Positions 48,282 to 59,749 are shown, counted from the first letter of the stretch. The stretch: DNA of 64,000 nucleotides from Thalassospira sp. (GCF_002709775.1 NZ_PAQR01000053.1:1-64000); one strand, 5' to 3'. A program made the numbers and translations. The notes: generated from the sequence alone by a model not told the origin.

Positions 48282-48881
48282 CTATTTCTCGCGCGTGGGA
48301 TTGCCATCGGGGGTATCGCTGTCCCCGTCACCCAGGCCGCGCTGCATGATCACGCTATCGACCCAGCGGCCCATTTTAAAGCCGGCTGACTGAAGTGTAC
48401 CGGCAACCCGGAAGCCCAGCCGCGCATGCAGCCCGATCGATGCGACATTCGCACTATCGCCGATCACGGCAACCATCTGGCGATAACCAAGGGCAGTGAC
48501 CCGTTTGATCAGTTCCGAAAGCAACGCACTGCCAGCCCCTTTGCCGACGACTTCAGGTGCGATGTAAATCGTGTCCTCGACCGTGAAGCGGTAGGCAGGC
48601 CGTGTGCGGTACGCCCCGGCATAGGCAAAGCCCTCAACCCGGCCGTCAACATCGGCCACCAGATAGGGCAGGCCGCGTTCGCGCACATGCTGCCAGCGTG
48701 ATGTCAGTTCGGCGATTTCGGGCGCGCGTTCTTCAAACGATGCCAGGCCATGCAGAACGTGATGGCCGTAAATCTCGGTGATGCGTTCAAAATCTTCGGG
48801 TTCGGCATCGCGAATGACCAGATCGCTCAAAACGTCACTGGTATCGGTGGCGTTGCTGGTGGCGGTGGTGGCGTCAGTCAT
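48282..48881 (-). CDS. GNAT acetyltransferase (phosphinothricin acetyltransferase-like)
   Basis: A 199-residue N-acetyltransferase. After a Thr/Ala-rich head, the domain begins VIRDAEPEDFERITEIYGHH. The acetyl-CoA loop is VVGKGAGSALLSELI, followed by VIGDSANVASIGLHARLGF, the pattern of the Pat/Bar and MddA subgroup that acetylates phosphinothricin or methionine sulfoximine-like compounds. Its ATG overlaps the stop of the amidohydrolase gene by one base, so they form an operon. The true substrate is unknown, but a glutamate-analogue theme is shared. Confidence 0.85.
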   Translation of the reverse strand: MTDATTATSNATDTSDVLSDLVIRDAEPEDFERITEIYGHHVLHGLASFEERAPEIAELTSRWQHVRERGLPYLVADVDGRVEGFAYAGAYRTRPAYRFTVEDTIYIAPEVVGKGAGSALLSELIKRVTALGYRQMVAVIGDSANVASIGLHARLGFRVAGTLQSAGFKMGRWVDSVIMQRGLGDGDSDTPDGNPTREK

Positions 48882-49747
48882 TAGAACGGGTTCCCGTCGA
48901 GATCATGGAAGCGCGATATCAGATCGGTCATCTGATCACGCAGAACGTCAAAGCCGCGATGCGGGCTGATTGTCGTTTCATCCATATAAAGCGCTCGCGA
49001 AAGCTCGATCTGAAGGCTGTGCACATGTTCTTGCGGGCGACCGTAATGGCGTGTGCAATAGCCCCCGGCATATGGATCATTGTGCGCGGGCGCAAAGCCC
49101 ATATCACGGAAACAATCTTCCACAAACCGCGTCAATGACGGGTGGCAGGAACTTCCATAGCAATCGCCAAGCACCAGATCAACGCGGTTTTTCATGCTGT
49201 CGCACGAATCTCCGGGCATCGAATGGCAATCAATCAGGATGCAATAGCCAAACGTGGCCCGCGTCTGATCAATCAGTTTTTGCAATGCCTTGTGATAGGG
49301 CCGGTAATAGGTATCGATCCGCGAAAGCGCTTCTTCGGCGGGCAGGCGGGGCTTGTAAATCTCGACCCCGCCACTGACCACGCGCGGGATCGATCCCAGC
49401 CCCGAAAGCGCGCGCATCGAATTGATCTCGTTGTCATCGGGAAGATCGCCATCAAACATCCGTGGATCAAGTTCCATGGCGGCCCGGTTCACATCAACAT
49501 AGGCGCGCGGAAATGTCGCGCACAGCAACGGTGCGCCAAGCTTGGGGGCGGCAGTGAACAACTGATCGACAAAGGCGTCCTCGGATGCACGCAGCTCAAA
49601 CGCGCCGATCCGCGCCCGGTCAATCAGATCCTGCGGGTACTGGCGGCCTGAATGCGGGGATGCAAACACCACAGGCAGGGTTTGCCGTGGTGGCAGGATA
49701 ACGGTGGCGGGGCCGGTTGTGGTAAGTTCCGAAGGCAACTGGTTCAT
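48881..49747 (-). CDS. N-formylglutamate amidohydrolase family protein
   Basis: A 288-residue zinc hydrolase of the HutG/DUF-type N-formylglutamate deformylase family, which releases formate and glutamate. Motifs are VFASPHSGRQYP, RAYVDVNRAAMELDPRMF, LIDCHSMPG and LQIELSRALYMDE, which carry the expected His, Asp and Glu metal ligands. No histidine-utilisation genes are in the window, so a role in a different N-acyl-glutamate route is possible. The GNAT gene is coupled downstream. Confidence 0.9.
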   Translation of the reverse strand: MNQLPSELTTTGPATVILPPRQTLPVVFASPHSGRQYPQDLIDRARIGAFELRASEDAFVDQLFTAAPKLGAPLLCATFPRAYVDVNRAAMELDPRMFDGDLPDDNEINSMRALSGLGSIPRVVSGGVEIYKPRLPAEEALSRIDTYYRPYHKALQKLIDQTRATFGYCILIDCHSMPGDSCDSMKNRVDLVLGDCYGSSCHPSLTRFVEDCFRDMGFAPAHNDPYAGGYCTRHYGRPQEHVHSLQIELSRALYMDETTISPHRGFDVLRDQMTDLISRFHDLDGNPF

Positions 49748-49982
49748 TGTCTTTCGTGATGTCCATCCCTTTTGACACGGCGTCAGGCGTCCTGCGACCC
49801 ATTCTCATACTATCTTGTAGCATATGGGAATTGCCACGGAATTGATGAACATTTTTTGTCAAAAAACCATTTCTGGGGTTGCGCCAAGGTCCGCCTTGGG
49901 ATAAATACCGCCTCGCCGACGCAAACGGCACAGATCATGGTTTTCGGTTACGAAGCCCTGGTCTTCTGAAAGATGGATTTGC

Positions 49983-50059
49983 GGGCCTATAGCTCAGTTG
50001 GTTAGAGCGTTCGCTTGACATGCGAGAGGTCACAAGTTCGAGTCTTGTTAGGCCCACCA
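49983..50059 (+). tRNA. tRNA-Val (anticodon GAC)
   Basis: 77 bases including encoded CCA. Acceptor GGGCCTA/TAGGCCC, D arm GCTC/GAGC, anticodon stem TTCGC/GCGAG with loop TTGACAT (anticodon GAC), variable AGGTC, and T arm ACAAG/CTTGT with TTCGAGT loop all fold correctly. Confidence 0.97.
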
Positions 50060-50075
50060 TCTTTCCCACCCATAG

Positions 50076-50152
50076 GGGCCTATAGCTCAGTTGGTTAGAG
50101 CGTTCGCTTGACATGCGAGAGGTCACAAGTTCGAGTCTTGTTAGGCCCACCA
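50076..50152 (+). tRNA. tRNA-Val (anticodon GAC), identical second copy
   Basis: Same 77-base sequence as the copy at 49983-50059, separated from it by 16 bases; both are surely co-transcribed. Confidence 0.97.
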
Positions 50153-50157
50153 TTCCC

Positions 50158-50186
50158 ACCCCGCCGGGTTCCCGCGCGGGGTTTTG
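50158..50186 (+). terminator. Terminator after the tRNA pair
   Basis: Stem ACCCCGC (50158-50164) / GCGGGGT (50176-50182) with inner CGGG/CCCG pairs, followed by TTTTG. Confidence 0.8.
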
Positions 50187-50203
50187 TGTGTCTTGATCGC
50201 GAG

Positions 50204-51346
50204 TTAGCGCATCTGCGCGATGCTCTTCCTGAACCGCATAGCGCTGAAGGCAAAGAAGCCCACACCAATCGCAAACACCAGCAGGAATTCCGGCCAGACG
50301 ACGTCTATGCCAGCGCCGCGGAACAGGATCGCCTGCGCGTATTTGACGAAATGTGTGGCGGGCGAGAACTGCATGATGTTCTGAAGTTCCTCGGGCATGC
50401 TTTCAAGCGGTGTGCTGCCCCCCGAAAGCAATCGCAGTGGCAACACCACCAGTATGAACAGCAGGCCAAATTGCGGCATCGAACGCGTCATGGTGGCCAA
50501 GAAAATGCCAAGTGCGGTGGCAAAGAACAGATAGATCACCACACCGCCCATGAACAAAAGCTTCGATCCGGCAATCGGCACGCCCAGCACCAGCTGGACG
50601 ACAAAAATCATCGACAGCATGCAGGCAATCAGGATCACAAGCCCGTTGGCCCAGACCTTGGCCAGCATGATCTCATAGGGATTAAGCGGCATCACAAGCA
50701 AATGCTCGATCGTGCCATGTTCGCGTTCGCGAATAAGCGCCGCACCCGAAAGAATGATCGACAGCATGGTGATCGCGTTGATGATCTCCATCGTGCTGGT
50801 AAACCATTCGCTTTTGACATTCTGGTTATAGGCATATCGCGTCACGATTGACGCGGCATCAGAACTGTTCTGTCCGGCCCAGGCCGACTTGCCACCAAGC
50901 CAGGTCGAGACTTCCTGCGCGATGATATTGCTGACATAGCCCTGACCGATCCCTGCCTGCATCATCGCGGTGGCATCGATATTAAGCTGCAGCTCCGGAT
51001 CGCGGCCCGAAACCACATCGGCCTCGAAACGCGGCGGGATCACCAGCACAAAGGTGAATTCGCCACTATTCATCGCCGCATCAATATCGCGCTCATTGAT
51101 GCGCACGGGCTGCTGGAAGTAGGGTTCGAGAAACGCGTCCGAAATCCGAAGCGACAGGGCCGACCCATCCTGATCGGCAATCGCGATCGAGCCGCGCCGC
51201 AAATCATGCGAAAAGCCGGTGGCCGAGTTATAAATCGCAAAGGAAAACGCCCAGACAATAAGCGCAATCAGCACCATGTCACGCCGGAGGCTGAAAAGCT
51301 CCTTGATGCCAAGGCGATAGATATTACTGATCCGTCTGCCAAGCAT
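50204..51346 (-). CDS. ABC-2 type permease (YhhJ-like)
   Basis: A 380-residue ABC exporter permease. One N-terminal helix (about 25-45) is followed by a large periplasmic domain, and the last five helices span about 185-370. REREHGTIEHLLVMPLNPYEI is the classic ABC-2 motif before the third core helix. It starts three bases after the fused ATPase-permease gene and completes an exporter with it and the HlyD-type protein. Confidence 0.9.
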   Translation of the reverse strand: MLGRRISNIYRLGIKELFSLRRDMVLIALIVWAFSFAIYNSATGFSHDLRRGSIAIADQDGSALSLRISDAFLEPYFQQPVRINERDIDAAMNSGEFTFVLVIPPRFEADVVSGRDPELQLNIDATAMMQAGIGQGYVSNIIAQEVSTWLGGKSAWAGQNSSDAASIVTRYAYNQNVKSEWFTSTMEIINAITMLSIILSGAALIREREHGTIEHLLVMPLNPYEIMLAKVWANGLVILIACMLSMIFVVQLVLGVPIAGSKLLFMGGVVIYLFFATALGIFLATMTRSMPQFGLLFILVVLPLRLLSGGSTPLESMPEELQNIMQFSPATHFVKYAQAILFRGAGIDVVWPEFLLVFAIGVGFFAFSAMRFRKSIAQMR

Positions 51347-51349
51347 GGT

Positions 51350-54121
51350 TTACGCCTCCTGCTTTTTCAAAAGCAGCATCGAAAGCAGGGTCAATGCCGG
51401 GAAGAAGATCAAAAGGCTGATCAGTTCGGGATAAAGCTCCGCAAAGCCAAGCGCCTTGGTGAAGGTGCCAACACTGATCGACATGAAATGCGATGTCGGA
51501 ATGGCCTTGGACATCAGCGCCGAGACCCCTTCAAGCGAGGAAACCGGCTGCATCATCCCGGAAAACATTACCGATGGCACCATGGTCGCAATCGCGGTGC
51601 CAAAAAGGGCGGCGATCTGGGTGCTGGTAAAGGACGAAATCAAAAGCCCCAGGCCCGTGGTCGCGGTAACAAACAGGATCGCCCCGATCAAAAGGGTCAG
51701 GCCATTACCGCGCAACGGCACCTCAAACCAGAACAGCGCCATCGCACTCATCAGGAAAAAGTTGATCAGGCCAAGCGCTACATACGGCAATTGCTTGCCC
51801 CAAAGAAACTCAAGTTTGGACACCGGTGTCACATAAAGGTTGGTGATCGATCCCAGTTCCTTCTCGCGCACCACGCCCACCGCCATCAGGACGGCGGGGA
51901 TAAACACCAGCAACAGCGCGATGACTGAGGGCACCATGGCATAGATGCTTTTGAAGTCCTGATTATAGCGAAAACGCGTTTCAATCCTGAGCGGCTGACC
52001 GGTATCGGAACTTCCAACATCACGCTTAAGATGCTCGCTCAGATACCGCTGATGAATGCCTTCGACATAGCCATGAATGGTCTCGGCGCGAAACGGCATG
52101 GAGCCGTCAATAAACGCGCCGATTTCCGGGCTGCTGCCACGGCCGACATCGCGGCCAAAGCCCGGCGGAATTTCAATCGCCAGCGTGATCTCGCCTGCAA
52201 GTAGCCTTGCCTCAAGATCATCAATACTGGTTAGCGGTTCCTGTGCTTCGAAATAACGCGATCCCGACAGGTTTTCGGTATAGGTCCGGCTTTCCGCACT
52301 CTGATCGCGGTCCAGAACCGCATAGGTCAGGTTTTCGACATCAAAGGTAATACCCCAACCAAACACCGGCATCAGGATCGCCGTGCCAATCAGGGCAAAC
52401 ATCAAACGGATCGGATCGCGCACCAGTTCCATGGTTTCACGCAGTGAATAGGCCCACAGCCGCCGGAAACTGAATAGCGACGCATGCGCCGGTTTCCAGT
52501 TGGCCTGATCACCATTCGACGCGTTCAATGCATCTTCCGGGGCAGGGGCGGGCGCAGATTGCCCGTCCTCGCCATCGGCTTCCTCAAGGTGACTGATAAA
52601 CGCTTCTTCCAGCGTCTCGCAGCCACGCCCCTTGGTGATCGCGTCCGGCGTATCACTGATCAGAACCTTGCCGGCATGCATCAGTGAAATGCGGTCGCAG
52701 CGCTCCGCCTCGTTCATGAAGTGGGTGGAAATGAAAATCGTCACCCCCTGATCACGTGAAAGCTCGACCAGTAATTCCCAGAAACCGTCACGTGCCACCG
52801 GATCAACGCCCGATGTCGGCTCATCCAAAATCAGGATTTCCGGATTGTGAATGATCGCCACCGCCAGCGACAATCGCTGGCGCACGCCAAGCGGTAACCG
52901 TTCGCTCAGATCATCATGATAGGGGCCAAGACCGAACCGCTCGGAAAGTTCCTTGATCCGTGGTTTGATCTTGTCTTTGGGGATGTGAAACAGATGCGCA
53001 TGCAGCTCAAGGTTCTGCATCACGGTCAGTTCGGAATAAAGCGAAAAGGCCTGGCTCATATAGCCAACCCGGTTACGCAGCGCGATATCCTGCCCATCGA
53101 CCGGTTTGCCAAACAGCTCGGCCATGCCTTCGGACGCATTCAAAAGCCCGGTCAGCATCTTCATGGTCGTGGTCTTGCCGCAACCGTTGGAGCCGAGAAA
53201 TCCGAAAATCTCGCCTTTCTCAATCCGGAAGCTGACATCATCAACGGCGGTAAAGTCGCCAAACTTCTTGGTCAGATGTTCGGCGACAATCGCTGGCGTG
53301 TCGCCATGAATGGTGCGTTCCGGGATGTTAAGCTCATGATGATCGCGCCGCTGTTCTTCCGGCAAAAGCGCGATAAAGGCGGCCTCCAGCGTGTCTGATC
53401 CGGTGCGTTCAAGAATTTCATCGGCCGTACCGCTCGCCAGTACCTTGCCGTCATTCATCGCAATCAACCGGTCAAAGCGTGCGGCTTCATCCATATAGGC
53501 CGTCGCCACCAGAACCGTCATTTTGCTTTGCGTCTGGCGGATCGCATCGATCAATTGCCAGAATTGCTGACGCGACAACGGATCAACACCGGTGGTCGGC
53601 TCGTCCAAAATCAGGATATCCGGGTCATGGATCAGCGCACAACAAAGCCCAAGCTTCTGCTTCATCCCCCCTGAAAGCTTGCCCGCCGGGCGCTCGGTAA
53701 AGGGATCAAGGCCGGTCGCCTCAACCAGCCTTGTAATGCGTTCATCACGCTCACGCTTTCCCTGACCAAACAGGCGGCCGAAAAACTCAAGGTTCTCACG
53801 GACTGTCAGGTCCATATAAAGGTTCTTGCCAAGCCCCTGCGGCATATAGGCAATGCGCGGCAGGATCGCATTGCGGTGCCTGGCATCCGTCATCGATCCG
53901 CCAAGCGTCTCGACCGTGCCATCCTGCACCTTGCGCGCACCCGATATCAGGGCAAGCGCGCTTGATTTACCGCCCCCGTCCGGGCCGATAAAACCAACCG
54001 TCTGGCCAACCGGAATTTCAAGGCTGATGCCATCAAGGGCTGCCACCTTGCCATAGCGGTGCGAGACGTCTTCAAGACGTACGGCGATCTGATCACTGCT
54101 GCTTTCGGTGTTTTCCACCAT
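51350..54121 (-). CDS. Fused double-ATPase and ABC-2 permease (RbbA/YhiH-like)
   Basis: A 923-residue fusion. The first ATPase (about 10-235) has Walker [10 protein letters not shown], signature [11 protein letters not shown] and Walker [13 protein letters not shown]. The second (about 275-500) has Walker [10 protein letters not shown], a weakened signature [12 protein letters not shown] and Walker [13 protein letters not shown]. The C-terminal third (about 545-923) is an ABC-2 permease with a periplasmic domain and a [20 protein letters not shown] motif. E. coli RbbA has been reported as ribosome-associated, but here the HlyD partner and second permease point to export. Substrate unknown. 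Confidence 0.9.
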   Translation of the reverse strand: MVENTESSSDQIAVRLEDVSHRYGKVAALDGISLEIPVGQTVGFIGPDGGGKSSALALISGARKVQDGTVETLGGSMTDARHRNAILPRIAYMPQGLGKNLYMDLTVRENLEFFGRLFGQGKRERDERITRLVEATGLDPFTERPAGKLSGGMKQKLGLCCALIHDPDILILDEPTTGVDPLSRQQFWQLIDAIRQTQSKMTVLVATAYMDEAARFDRLIAMNDGKVLASGTADEILERTGSDTLEAAFIALLPEEQRRDHHELNIPERTIHGDTPAIVAEHLTKKFGDFTAVDDVSFRIEKGEIFGFLGSNGCGKTTTMKMLTGLLNASEGMAELFGKPVDGQDIALRNRVGYMSQAFSLYSELTVMQNLELHAHLFHIPKDKIKPRIKELSERFGLGPYHDDLSERLPLGVRQRLSLAVAIIHNPEILILDEPTSGVDPVARDGFWELLVELSRDQGVTIFISTHFMNEAERCDRISLMHAGKVLISDTPDAITKGRGCETLEEAFISHLEEADGEDGQSAPAPAPEDALNASNGDQANWKPAHASLFSFRRLWAYSLRETMELVRDPIRLMFALIGTAILMPVFGWGITFDVENLTYAVLDRDQSAESRTYTENLSGSRYFEAQEPLTSIDDLEARLLAGEITLAIEIPPGFGRDVGRGSSPEIGAFIDGSMPFRAETIHGYVEGIHQRYLSEHLKRDVGSSDTGQPLRIETRFRYNQDFKSIYAMVPSVIALLLVFIPAVLMAVGVVREKELGSITNLYVTPVSKLEFLWGKQLPYVALGLINFFLMSAMALFWFEVPLRGNGLTLLIGAILFVTATTGLGLLISSFTSTQIAALFGTAIATMVPSVMFSGMMQPVSSLEGVSALMSKAIPTSHFMSISVGTFTKALGFAELYPELISLLIFFPALTLLSMLLLKKQEA

Positions 54122-54132
54122 GGTGGCGCACT

Positions 54133-55143
54133 CTATTGCGCGGTCTGACGCAGGGTCGCGTCATCAGGCACATTCGGGGTGAATTCATTCGGCCAGTCAT
54201 TATGATCGGCCAGCATGATGTAGGCCTCCCCCGGAAGGCCGGTTTTCACACGTTTGAGATGCTCGTTAAGCAGTTCCTGATCAATACGCACCTTGACGCG
54301 AAACATCAGTTTGTCGCGCTCGGCCCGGGTCTCGACCTCGCGCGGGGTGAATTGCGCATCATCGGCGACAAACGATACCTTGGCCGGGATGACAACGCTT
54401 GGTGCGGCATCAAGGATGATGCGCGCATCATTGCCAACAAAGGCCAGACCCGCCTGACGGGTCGGCAGGAACACATTCATATAAACATCGGTCAGATCGA
54501 TCATCGTGATCACCGGACCACCACCCGAAAGAACTTCGCCCGGTTCGGCAAGGCGATATTGCACGCGGCCATCACGCGGGGCCTTAAGGACCGAATCATC
54601 AATCTGAACTTCAATGCCTTCAAGCTGGGCTGATGACGCCGCAACATTCAATCGCGAACTGGTCAGGCGTGCTTGTGCGGCCGTCAGGGCCGCCTTGGCG
54701 ATATCGCGATCTGCACGGCGCTGATCGACTTCCTGTTGGGAAATGTTGTTGTTTTTGACAAGCTCTTCGGCGCGCGAAAGCTGCTGCTCGGCAAATGAAA
54801 GCTCGCTTTCGCGCTGCACGATCTGGGCTTCGGCCTCGGCAATGCCTTGTTCGGCAGCTGCGACTTCGGCACGCGCACGTGCGCGGCTTGTCATCAGCTC
54901 GGCCGTATCCATGCGGGCCAGGATCTGGCCGCGTGTGACCTGATCACCTTCCTCGACCAGAACTTCTTCGACCCGGCCGGCATATTTGGTCGCAACCCGG
55001 ATTTCCTCGGCTTCAATCCGCCCGTTGCCCGATGCGATGAATTCCGGAAGTTCGGATTGCTGTGACTGCCAATAGGCATAGCCACCCCCGGCAGCAGCGA
55101 CAATCACCACAAGCACGATCAACACAGCACGCAAGCTTTTCAT
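54133..55143 (-). CDS. HlyD-family periplasmic adaptor (YhiI-like)
   Basis: A 336-residue membrane-fusion protein. An N-terminal helix (about 5-24) is followed by a barrel-sandwich half ([20 protein letters not shown]), a long coiled coil (about 80-190, rich in Ala, Glu, Gln), the second lipoyl half and a beta-barrel. The ATG at 55143 has GGAG six bases upstream; an open extension to 55275 is unlikely to be used. It is the first gene of the three-gene exporter and is divergent from a metallophosphoesterase gene. Confidence 0.9.
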   Translation of the reverse strand: MKSLRAVLIVLVVIVAAAGGGYAYWQSQQSELPEFIASGNGRIEAEEIRVATKYAGRVEEVLVEEGDQVTRGQILARMDTAELMTSRARARAEVAAAEQGIAEAEAQIVQRESELSFAEQQLSRAEELVKNNNISQQEVDQRRADRDIAKAALTAAQARLTSSRLNVAASSAQLEGIEVQIDDSVLKAPRDGRVQYRLAEPGEVLSGGGPVITMIDLTDVYMNVFLPTRQAGLAFVGNDARIILDAAPSVVIPAKVSFVADDAQFTPREVETRAERDKLMFRVKVRIDQELLNEHLKRVKTGLPGEAYIMLADHNDWPNEFTPNVPDDATLRQTAQ

Positions 55144-55509
55144 TCCATTCTCCGGTATCGGGGGGCGGACCAAGGCAGGGCATTGGCAGGCCGGGATGGG
55201 TTTCTGAATGATGGTCAAACCATCTGACCAAAGTTCAACAACTTTTGCAACGCAGCACGTAGGGGCCAAACTCATTCAAATAACCGACCCTAGAATGATC
55301 CTAGATGATTGTTTTGGCGTAGGCTTTGATGTTGCGCAATTGAATGGGCAACCGATTCACTGTTTTCTGCGTTATCAGATAGAAGGCCGCAAAACCTCCT
55401 TCATAGGGCCTATGAAGCCCCCTCATAAATATCGGCCACTTTGGCGGGGATTGTTGCCGGCGTTTCGGCTATATTGCGCCTGAATTTTTCTTAAAGGATA
55501 GTTTGTTCC
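55144..55509. promoter_or_regulatory. Divergent region upstream of the exporter, with a 19-base palindrome
   Basis: 366 bases without a gene. CTTCATAGG (55399-55407), one base, then CCTATGAAG (55409-55417) is a near-perfect palindrome suited to a dimeric repressor. Two similar CCTAGA(A)TGAT direct repeats lie near 55288-55310. Confidence 0.45.
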
Positions 55510-56634
55510 GTGTTTCTGTTTCACGTCGTCGTTGGTCTTGCCTGTTTATATGTTCTCTTGCGTCATGTGCGCCATCTGGCCTGGCCGCGCTGGGCCAAGA
55601 TCGCTTTTGCCGTTTTGCTGGTCATCGGATCGCAGCATCACCTTTATGCCCGCATCGCCTTTGGCAGCATGTTCGTTCCCGAATTCCCGCAGCCGATTGT
55701 GGTGGCGGTCAATGTCGCCTTTGGCGTGATCTTTTTCCTGCTGTGGTTCCAGCTGGCCTATGACCTGATCGGCTTGCTGCTGCGCTGGGTGATCCTGCGT
55801 CGCAAGGTGCATGGGCCGGTCGTTTTGCGCACGGTCATGTCCTTTGCCGCTATTGCGCTGGCCTGCTTTGGTGTGGCGCAGTCGATGCGCGTGCCCGATG
55901 TGAAGGAAATGGATGTCACCATCCGCGATCTCCCCGACGGGTTTGACGGCTATCGTCTGGTCCAACTCACCGACCTTCACATCAGCAAGCTTTATGAACG
56001 CCCCTGGGTGGCCGAGGTCGTGGCAAAAACCAACGCGCTTGAACCCGATCTGATCGTCATTACCGGCGATCTGATCGATGGGGAATTGCCGCTGCGCTAT
56101 GATGATGTGCAACCGCTGCATGAGCTTAAGGCACCCGATGGCGTCATCACCATTCCGGGCAATCACGAATATTATTTCGGCTATGAAAACTGGATGAACC
56201 ACTATGGCGGGCTCAATATGCTGACGCTTGAGAACGCGCATATCGTTCTTGAACGCGGGCGCGATCAGCTCACCATTGCCGGGGTCACCGATCTTCGCGC
56301 CGATCGCACCAACCGGCCCGAGCCCGATGTCGCCAAGGCGCTTGAAGGCAGCCCGGAAAACGCGCCGGTCATCCTGCTCGATCATCAGCCGAAAATGGCC
56401 CGCGATGCGGAGCCGCTTGGTGTGGACCTGCAGCTTTCCGGTCATACCCATGGCGGCATGGTCGCCATCTTTGACAATATCGTCGCGCTTTTGAATGGCG
56501 GCTTTGTCTCTGGCATGTATGACATCGGCGACATGCAGCTTTACGTCAATAACGGCACCGCCCAATGGCCGGGCTTCGCCATCCGCGTCGGCGTGCCCGC
56601 CGAACTCACCGTCATCACGCTGCGCAAGGGCTGA
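55510..56634 (+). CDS. Membrane metallophosphoesterase (YaeI/YkuE-like)
   Basis: A 374-residue calcineurin-fold phosphoesterase with four N-terminal hydrophobic segments (about 1-125). The catalytic motifs are LTDLHIS, ITGDLIDG, IPGNHEYYFG and LSGHTHGG; they form the di-metal site. Relatives include UDP-diacylglucosamine or lipid phosphatases, but the substrate is not certain. The start is GTG at 55510 with AAGGAT upstream. A palindromic repeat and terminator follow. Confidence 0.88.
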   Translation: MFLFHVVVGLACLYVLLRHVRHLAWPRWAKIAFAVLLVIGSQHHLYARIAFGSMFVPEFPQPIVVAVNVAFGVIFFLLWFQLAYDLIGLLLRWVILRRKVHGPVVLRTVMSFAAIALACFGVAQSMRVPDVKEMDVTIRDLPDGFDGYRLVQLTDLHISKLYERPWVAEVVAKTNALEPDLIVITGDLIDGELPLRYDDVQPLHELKAPDGVITIPGNHEYYFGYENWMNHYGGLNMLTLENAHIVLERGRDQLTIAGVTDLRADRTNRPEPDVAKALEGSPENAPVILLDHQPKMARDAEPLGVDLQLSGHTHGGMVAIFDNIVALLNGGFVSGMYDIGDMQLYVNNGTAQWPGFAIRVGVPAELTVITLRKG

Positions 56635-56656
56635 TCCGAAACGCGCCTTTGCCGCC

Positions 56657-56768
56657 GTCGTCATTCCCGCGCAGAGCTTGTGCCCGCGAAGGCGGGTACG
56701 GGAATCTATATCGGTGGGCATCGGTGGCCCAAGCGACGGATTCCGGGTCTGCGCCCGGAATGACGGGA
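56657..56768. repeat. REP-like palindromic element, two hairpins
   Basis: Begins CGTCATTCCCGCG and ends GGAATGACGGG, with an inner hairpin CCCGC/GCGGG and a second perfect stem ATTCCGGG (56740-56747) / CCCGGAAT (56754-56761). Same family as the short copy at 59621-59647. Confidence 0.7.
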
Positions 56769-56786
56769 TTTCATGATGGAAAACAG

Positions 56787-56823
56787 AAACGGCGTCCTGA
56801 TTGCTCGGGACGCCGTTTTCCTT
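56787..56823. terminator. Bidirectional terminator between phosphoesterase and dgdA
   Basis: Stem AAACGGCGTCC (56787-56797) / GGACGCCGTTT (56808-56818), 11 pairs, followed by T-rich sequence on both outward sides. Confidence 0.85.
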
Positions 56824-56878
56824 GTGATGGTGGCACAAGGGGAGGGGCGAGACGTTGGTGGAGTGGATGGTGTAGGCG

Positions 56879-58270
<1,392 letters not shown>

Positions 58271-58279
58271 TTACACTCC

Positions 58280-58300
58280 GATATCAAAAATATTGATATC
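58280..58300. promoter_or_regulatory. LysR-type binding site between dgdA and dgdR
   Basis: GATATCAA (58280-58287) and TTGATATC (58293-58300) form a perfect 8-base dyad with a 5-base centre and include the T-N11-A pattern of LysR boxes. It lies 20 bases upstream of the regulator ATG and about 95 upstream of dgdA. Confidence 0.75.
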
Positions 58301-58320
58301 ATCAACCAACGGAGCCCCAC

Positions 58321-59196
58321 ATGCAGGCGCTGCTTGATCTCAAATTGCTGACAACCTTCGTGCGCGCCGCCCATGCCGGCACGCTCAGTGCCGCCGCCAT
58401 TCAGGTCGGCCGCACCCAATCAACCGTCACCATGCAGATCCAGCGCCTTGAAGATGCGCTGGGCCAAAGCCTGTTTCACCGCTCGGGCAGCGGGGTAAGA
58501 CTGACTGGCGCGGGGGAGCGTTTTCTGGGCTACGCCGAACGTATTCTGCGCCTGCATGATGATGCAGTCTCAAGCTTTTCCGATCAGGGATTGCGCGGCG
58601 CGATCACCTTTGGCTGCCCGGAAGATTACCTGATCGCCTTTTTCCCGGCCCTGCTCAAAAGCTTCGGCGCCATCCACCGCGATATCGAAATCCGGGTGGT
58701 TTCGGCCCCGACGCCGGAATTGCAAAAACTCCTGCATGCCCGCCAGATCGACATGGCACTGGTCTCCACCCCGGACATTACACCCGGTGGCGACTTCATC
58801 CGCACCGAGCAACTCGCCTGGGTCGGCAGCAAACCGACCCTCGAACTCCATGATTTCAATCAGAATACCGCGCCACAAACCCCGATCCCGCTGGCACTCG
58901 CCGCGGCAAATTCACTGGATCACAGATCGGCCCGCGACGCCATGGACGAAGCCAAACTGCCCTATCAGATCGCCTATGCCAGCAACAGCTTGGCTGGCCT
59001 GATCGCCGTCACCCGTTCGGGGCTAGCCATCAGCGTGATGATGCAAAAGGCCGTCCCGAGCGACCTCTTCATCCTGAAATCCCCACTACCGCCGCTGCCC
59101 AAACTCGGCCTGCGCGTCATCACATCCGAACTCAACCCGACCCCCGCGACCGACGCGTTCGCCGATCACATCACAAAGATGCTGCCGTTTTTGTGA
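58321..59196 (+). CDS. dgdR: LysR-family regulator of dgdA
   Basis: A 291-residue LysR protein. The helix-turn-helix is GTLSAAAIQVGRTQSTVTMQ, followed by IQRLEDALGQSLFHRSG. A substrate-binding-like effector domain spans about 90-291. GGAG precedes the ATG. In Burkholderia, DgdR represses dgdA in the absence of dialkylglycine; the divergent layout here is the same, and the shared promoter carries a perfect dyad. Confidence 0.88.
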   Translation: MQALLDLKLLTTFVRAAHAGTLSAAAIQVGRTQSTVTMQIQRLEDALGQSLFHRSGSGVRLTGAGERFLGYAERILRLHDDAVSSFSDQGLRGAITFGCPEDYLIAFFPALLKSFGAIHRDIEIRVVSAPTPELQKLLHARQIDMALVSTPDITPGGDFIRTEQLAWVGSKPTLELHDFNQNTAPQTPIPLALAAANSLDHRSARDAMDEAKLPYQIAYASNSLAGLIAVTRSGLAISVMMQKAVPSDLFILKSPLPPLPKLGLRVITSELNPTPATDAFADHITKMLPFL

Positions 59197-59208
59197 GGAG
59201 AGGACACA

Positions 59209-59589
59209 GGCATTTGAGGACGCCTGCCGATCCTGTTTTCTGAAGGTGTGCAAAAAGGCCGCATCGACCTCAATCGCTTTGTCGCGCTCACGGCCACAAA
59301 CCACGCCAAACTTTACGGCATGTACACGCAAAAGGGTACAATCGCGATTGGCTCTGATGCTGACCTCGCCCTTTGGGACCCCAATAAAAACGTCACCATC
59401 ACCAATGACATCCTGCAACAGGGCTGCGACTACAGCCCCTATGAAGGCCTCCAAGTCAAAGGCTGGCCCGTCCACACCATCGTGCGTGGCAAAACCGTGG
59501 TGAAAGACGGCGAAGTCACCGGTCAAAAGGGCGACGGCAAATACTTAGCCCGGCAGAAATCGAATTTGGTGACGTCAAAGCCGGTGTGA
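59209..59589 (+). pseudogene. C-terminal remnant of a hydantoinase/dihydropyrimidinase
   Basis: Reading from 59221 the frame gives RLPILFSEGVQKGRIDLNRF and then VALTATNHAKLYGMYTQKGT, followed by IGSDADLALWDP: the last 120 or so residues of a D-hydantoinase. The usual GIE(T)RLP block is disrupted by a frameshift at 59213-59220 (GCATTTGAGGACGC), and everything upstream, including the metal-binding residues, is missing. The break falls only about 13 bases after dgdR. A GTG at 59248 could still open a 113-residue frame, but it would lack the active site. Confidence 0.85.
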
Positions 59590-59620
59590 TCAGACCGGCG
59601 AAACCCGCCGCCACCCCACA

Positions 59621-59647
59621 CCGTCATTCCCGCGTAAGCGGGAATCT
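59621..59647. repeat. Short REP-like palindrome
   Basis: CCGTCATTCCCGCGTAAGCG and onward to GGGAATC: stem GATTCCCGC/GCGGGAATC type, second copy of the element at 56657-56768. Confidence 0.65.
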
Positions 59648-59670
59648 CGCGCCAGATGCACCACAGCCAA

Positions 59671-59706
59671 AAGGCAGCACTCGCAATCGGTGCTGCCCTT
59701 TGTTGT
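59671..59706. terminator. Terminator between hydantoinase remnant and the NTPase gene
   Basis: Stem GGCAGCAC (59673-59680) / GTGCTGCC (59690-59697), A-rich on the left and CTTTGTTGTT on the right. Confidence 0.7.
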
Positions 59707-59749
59707 TATTGCTAATCTTTTCAGTAAGATGCCGATTTTTCCGTGGAAG

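Noticed and set aside
59248..59589. 113-residue hydantoinase-like frame considered as a functional gene
   Set aside because: It contains only the C-terminal portion of the family, lacks the metal centre and has a disrupted upstream block.
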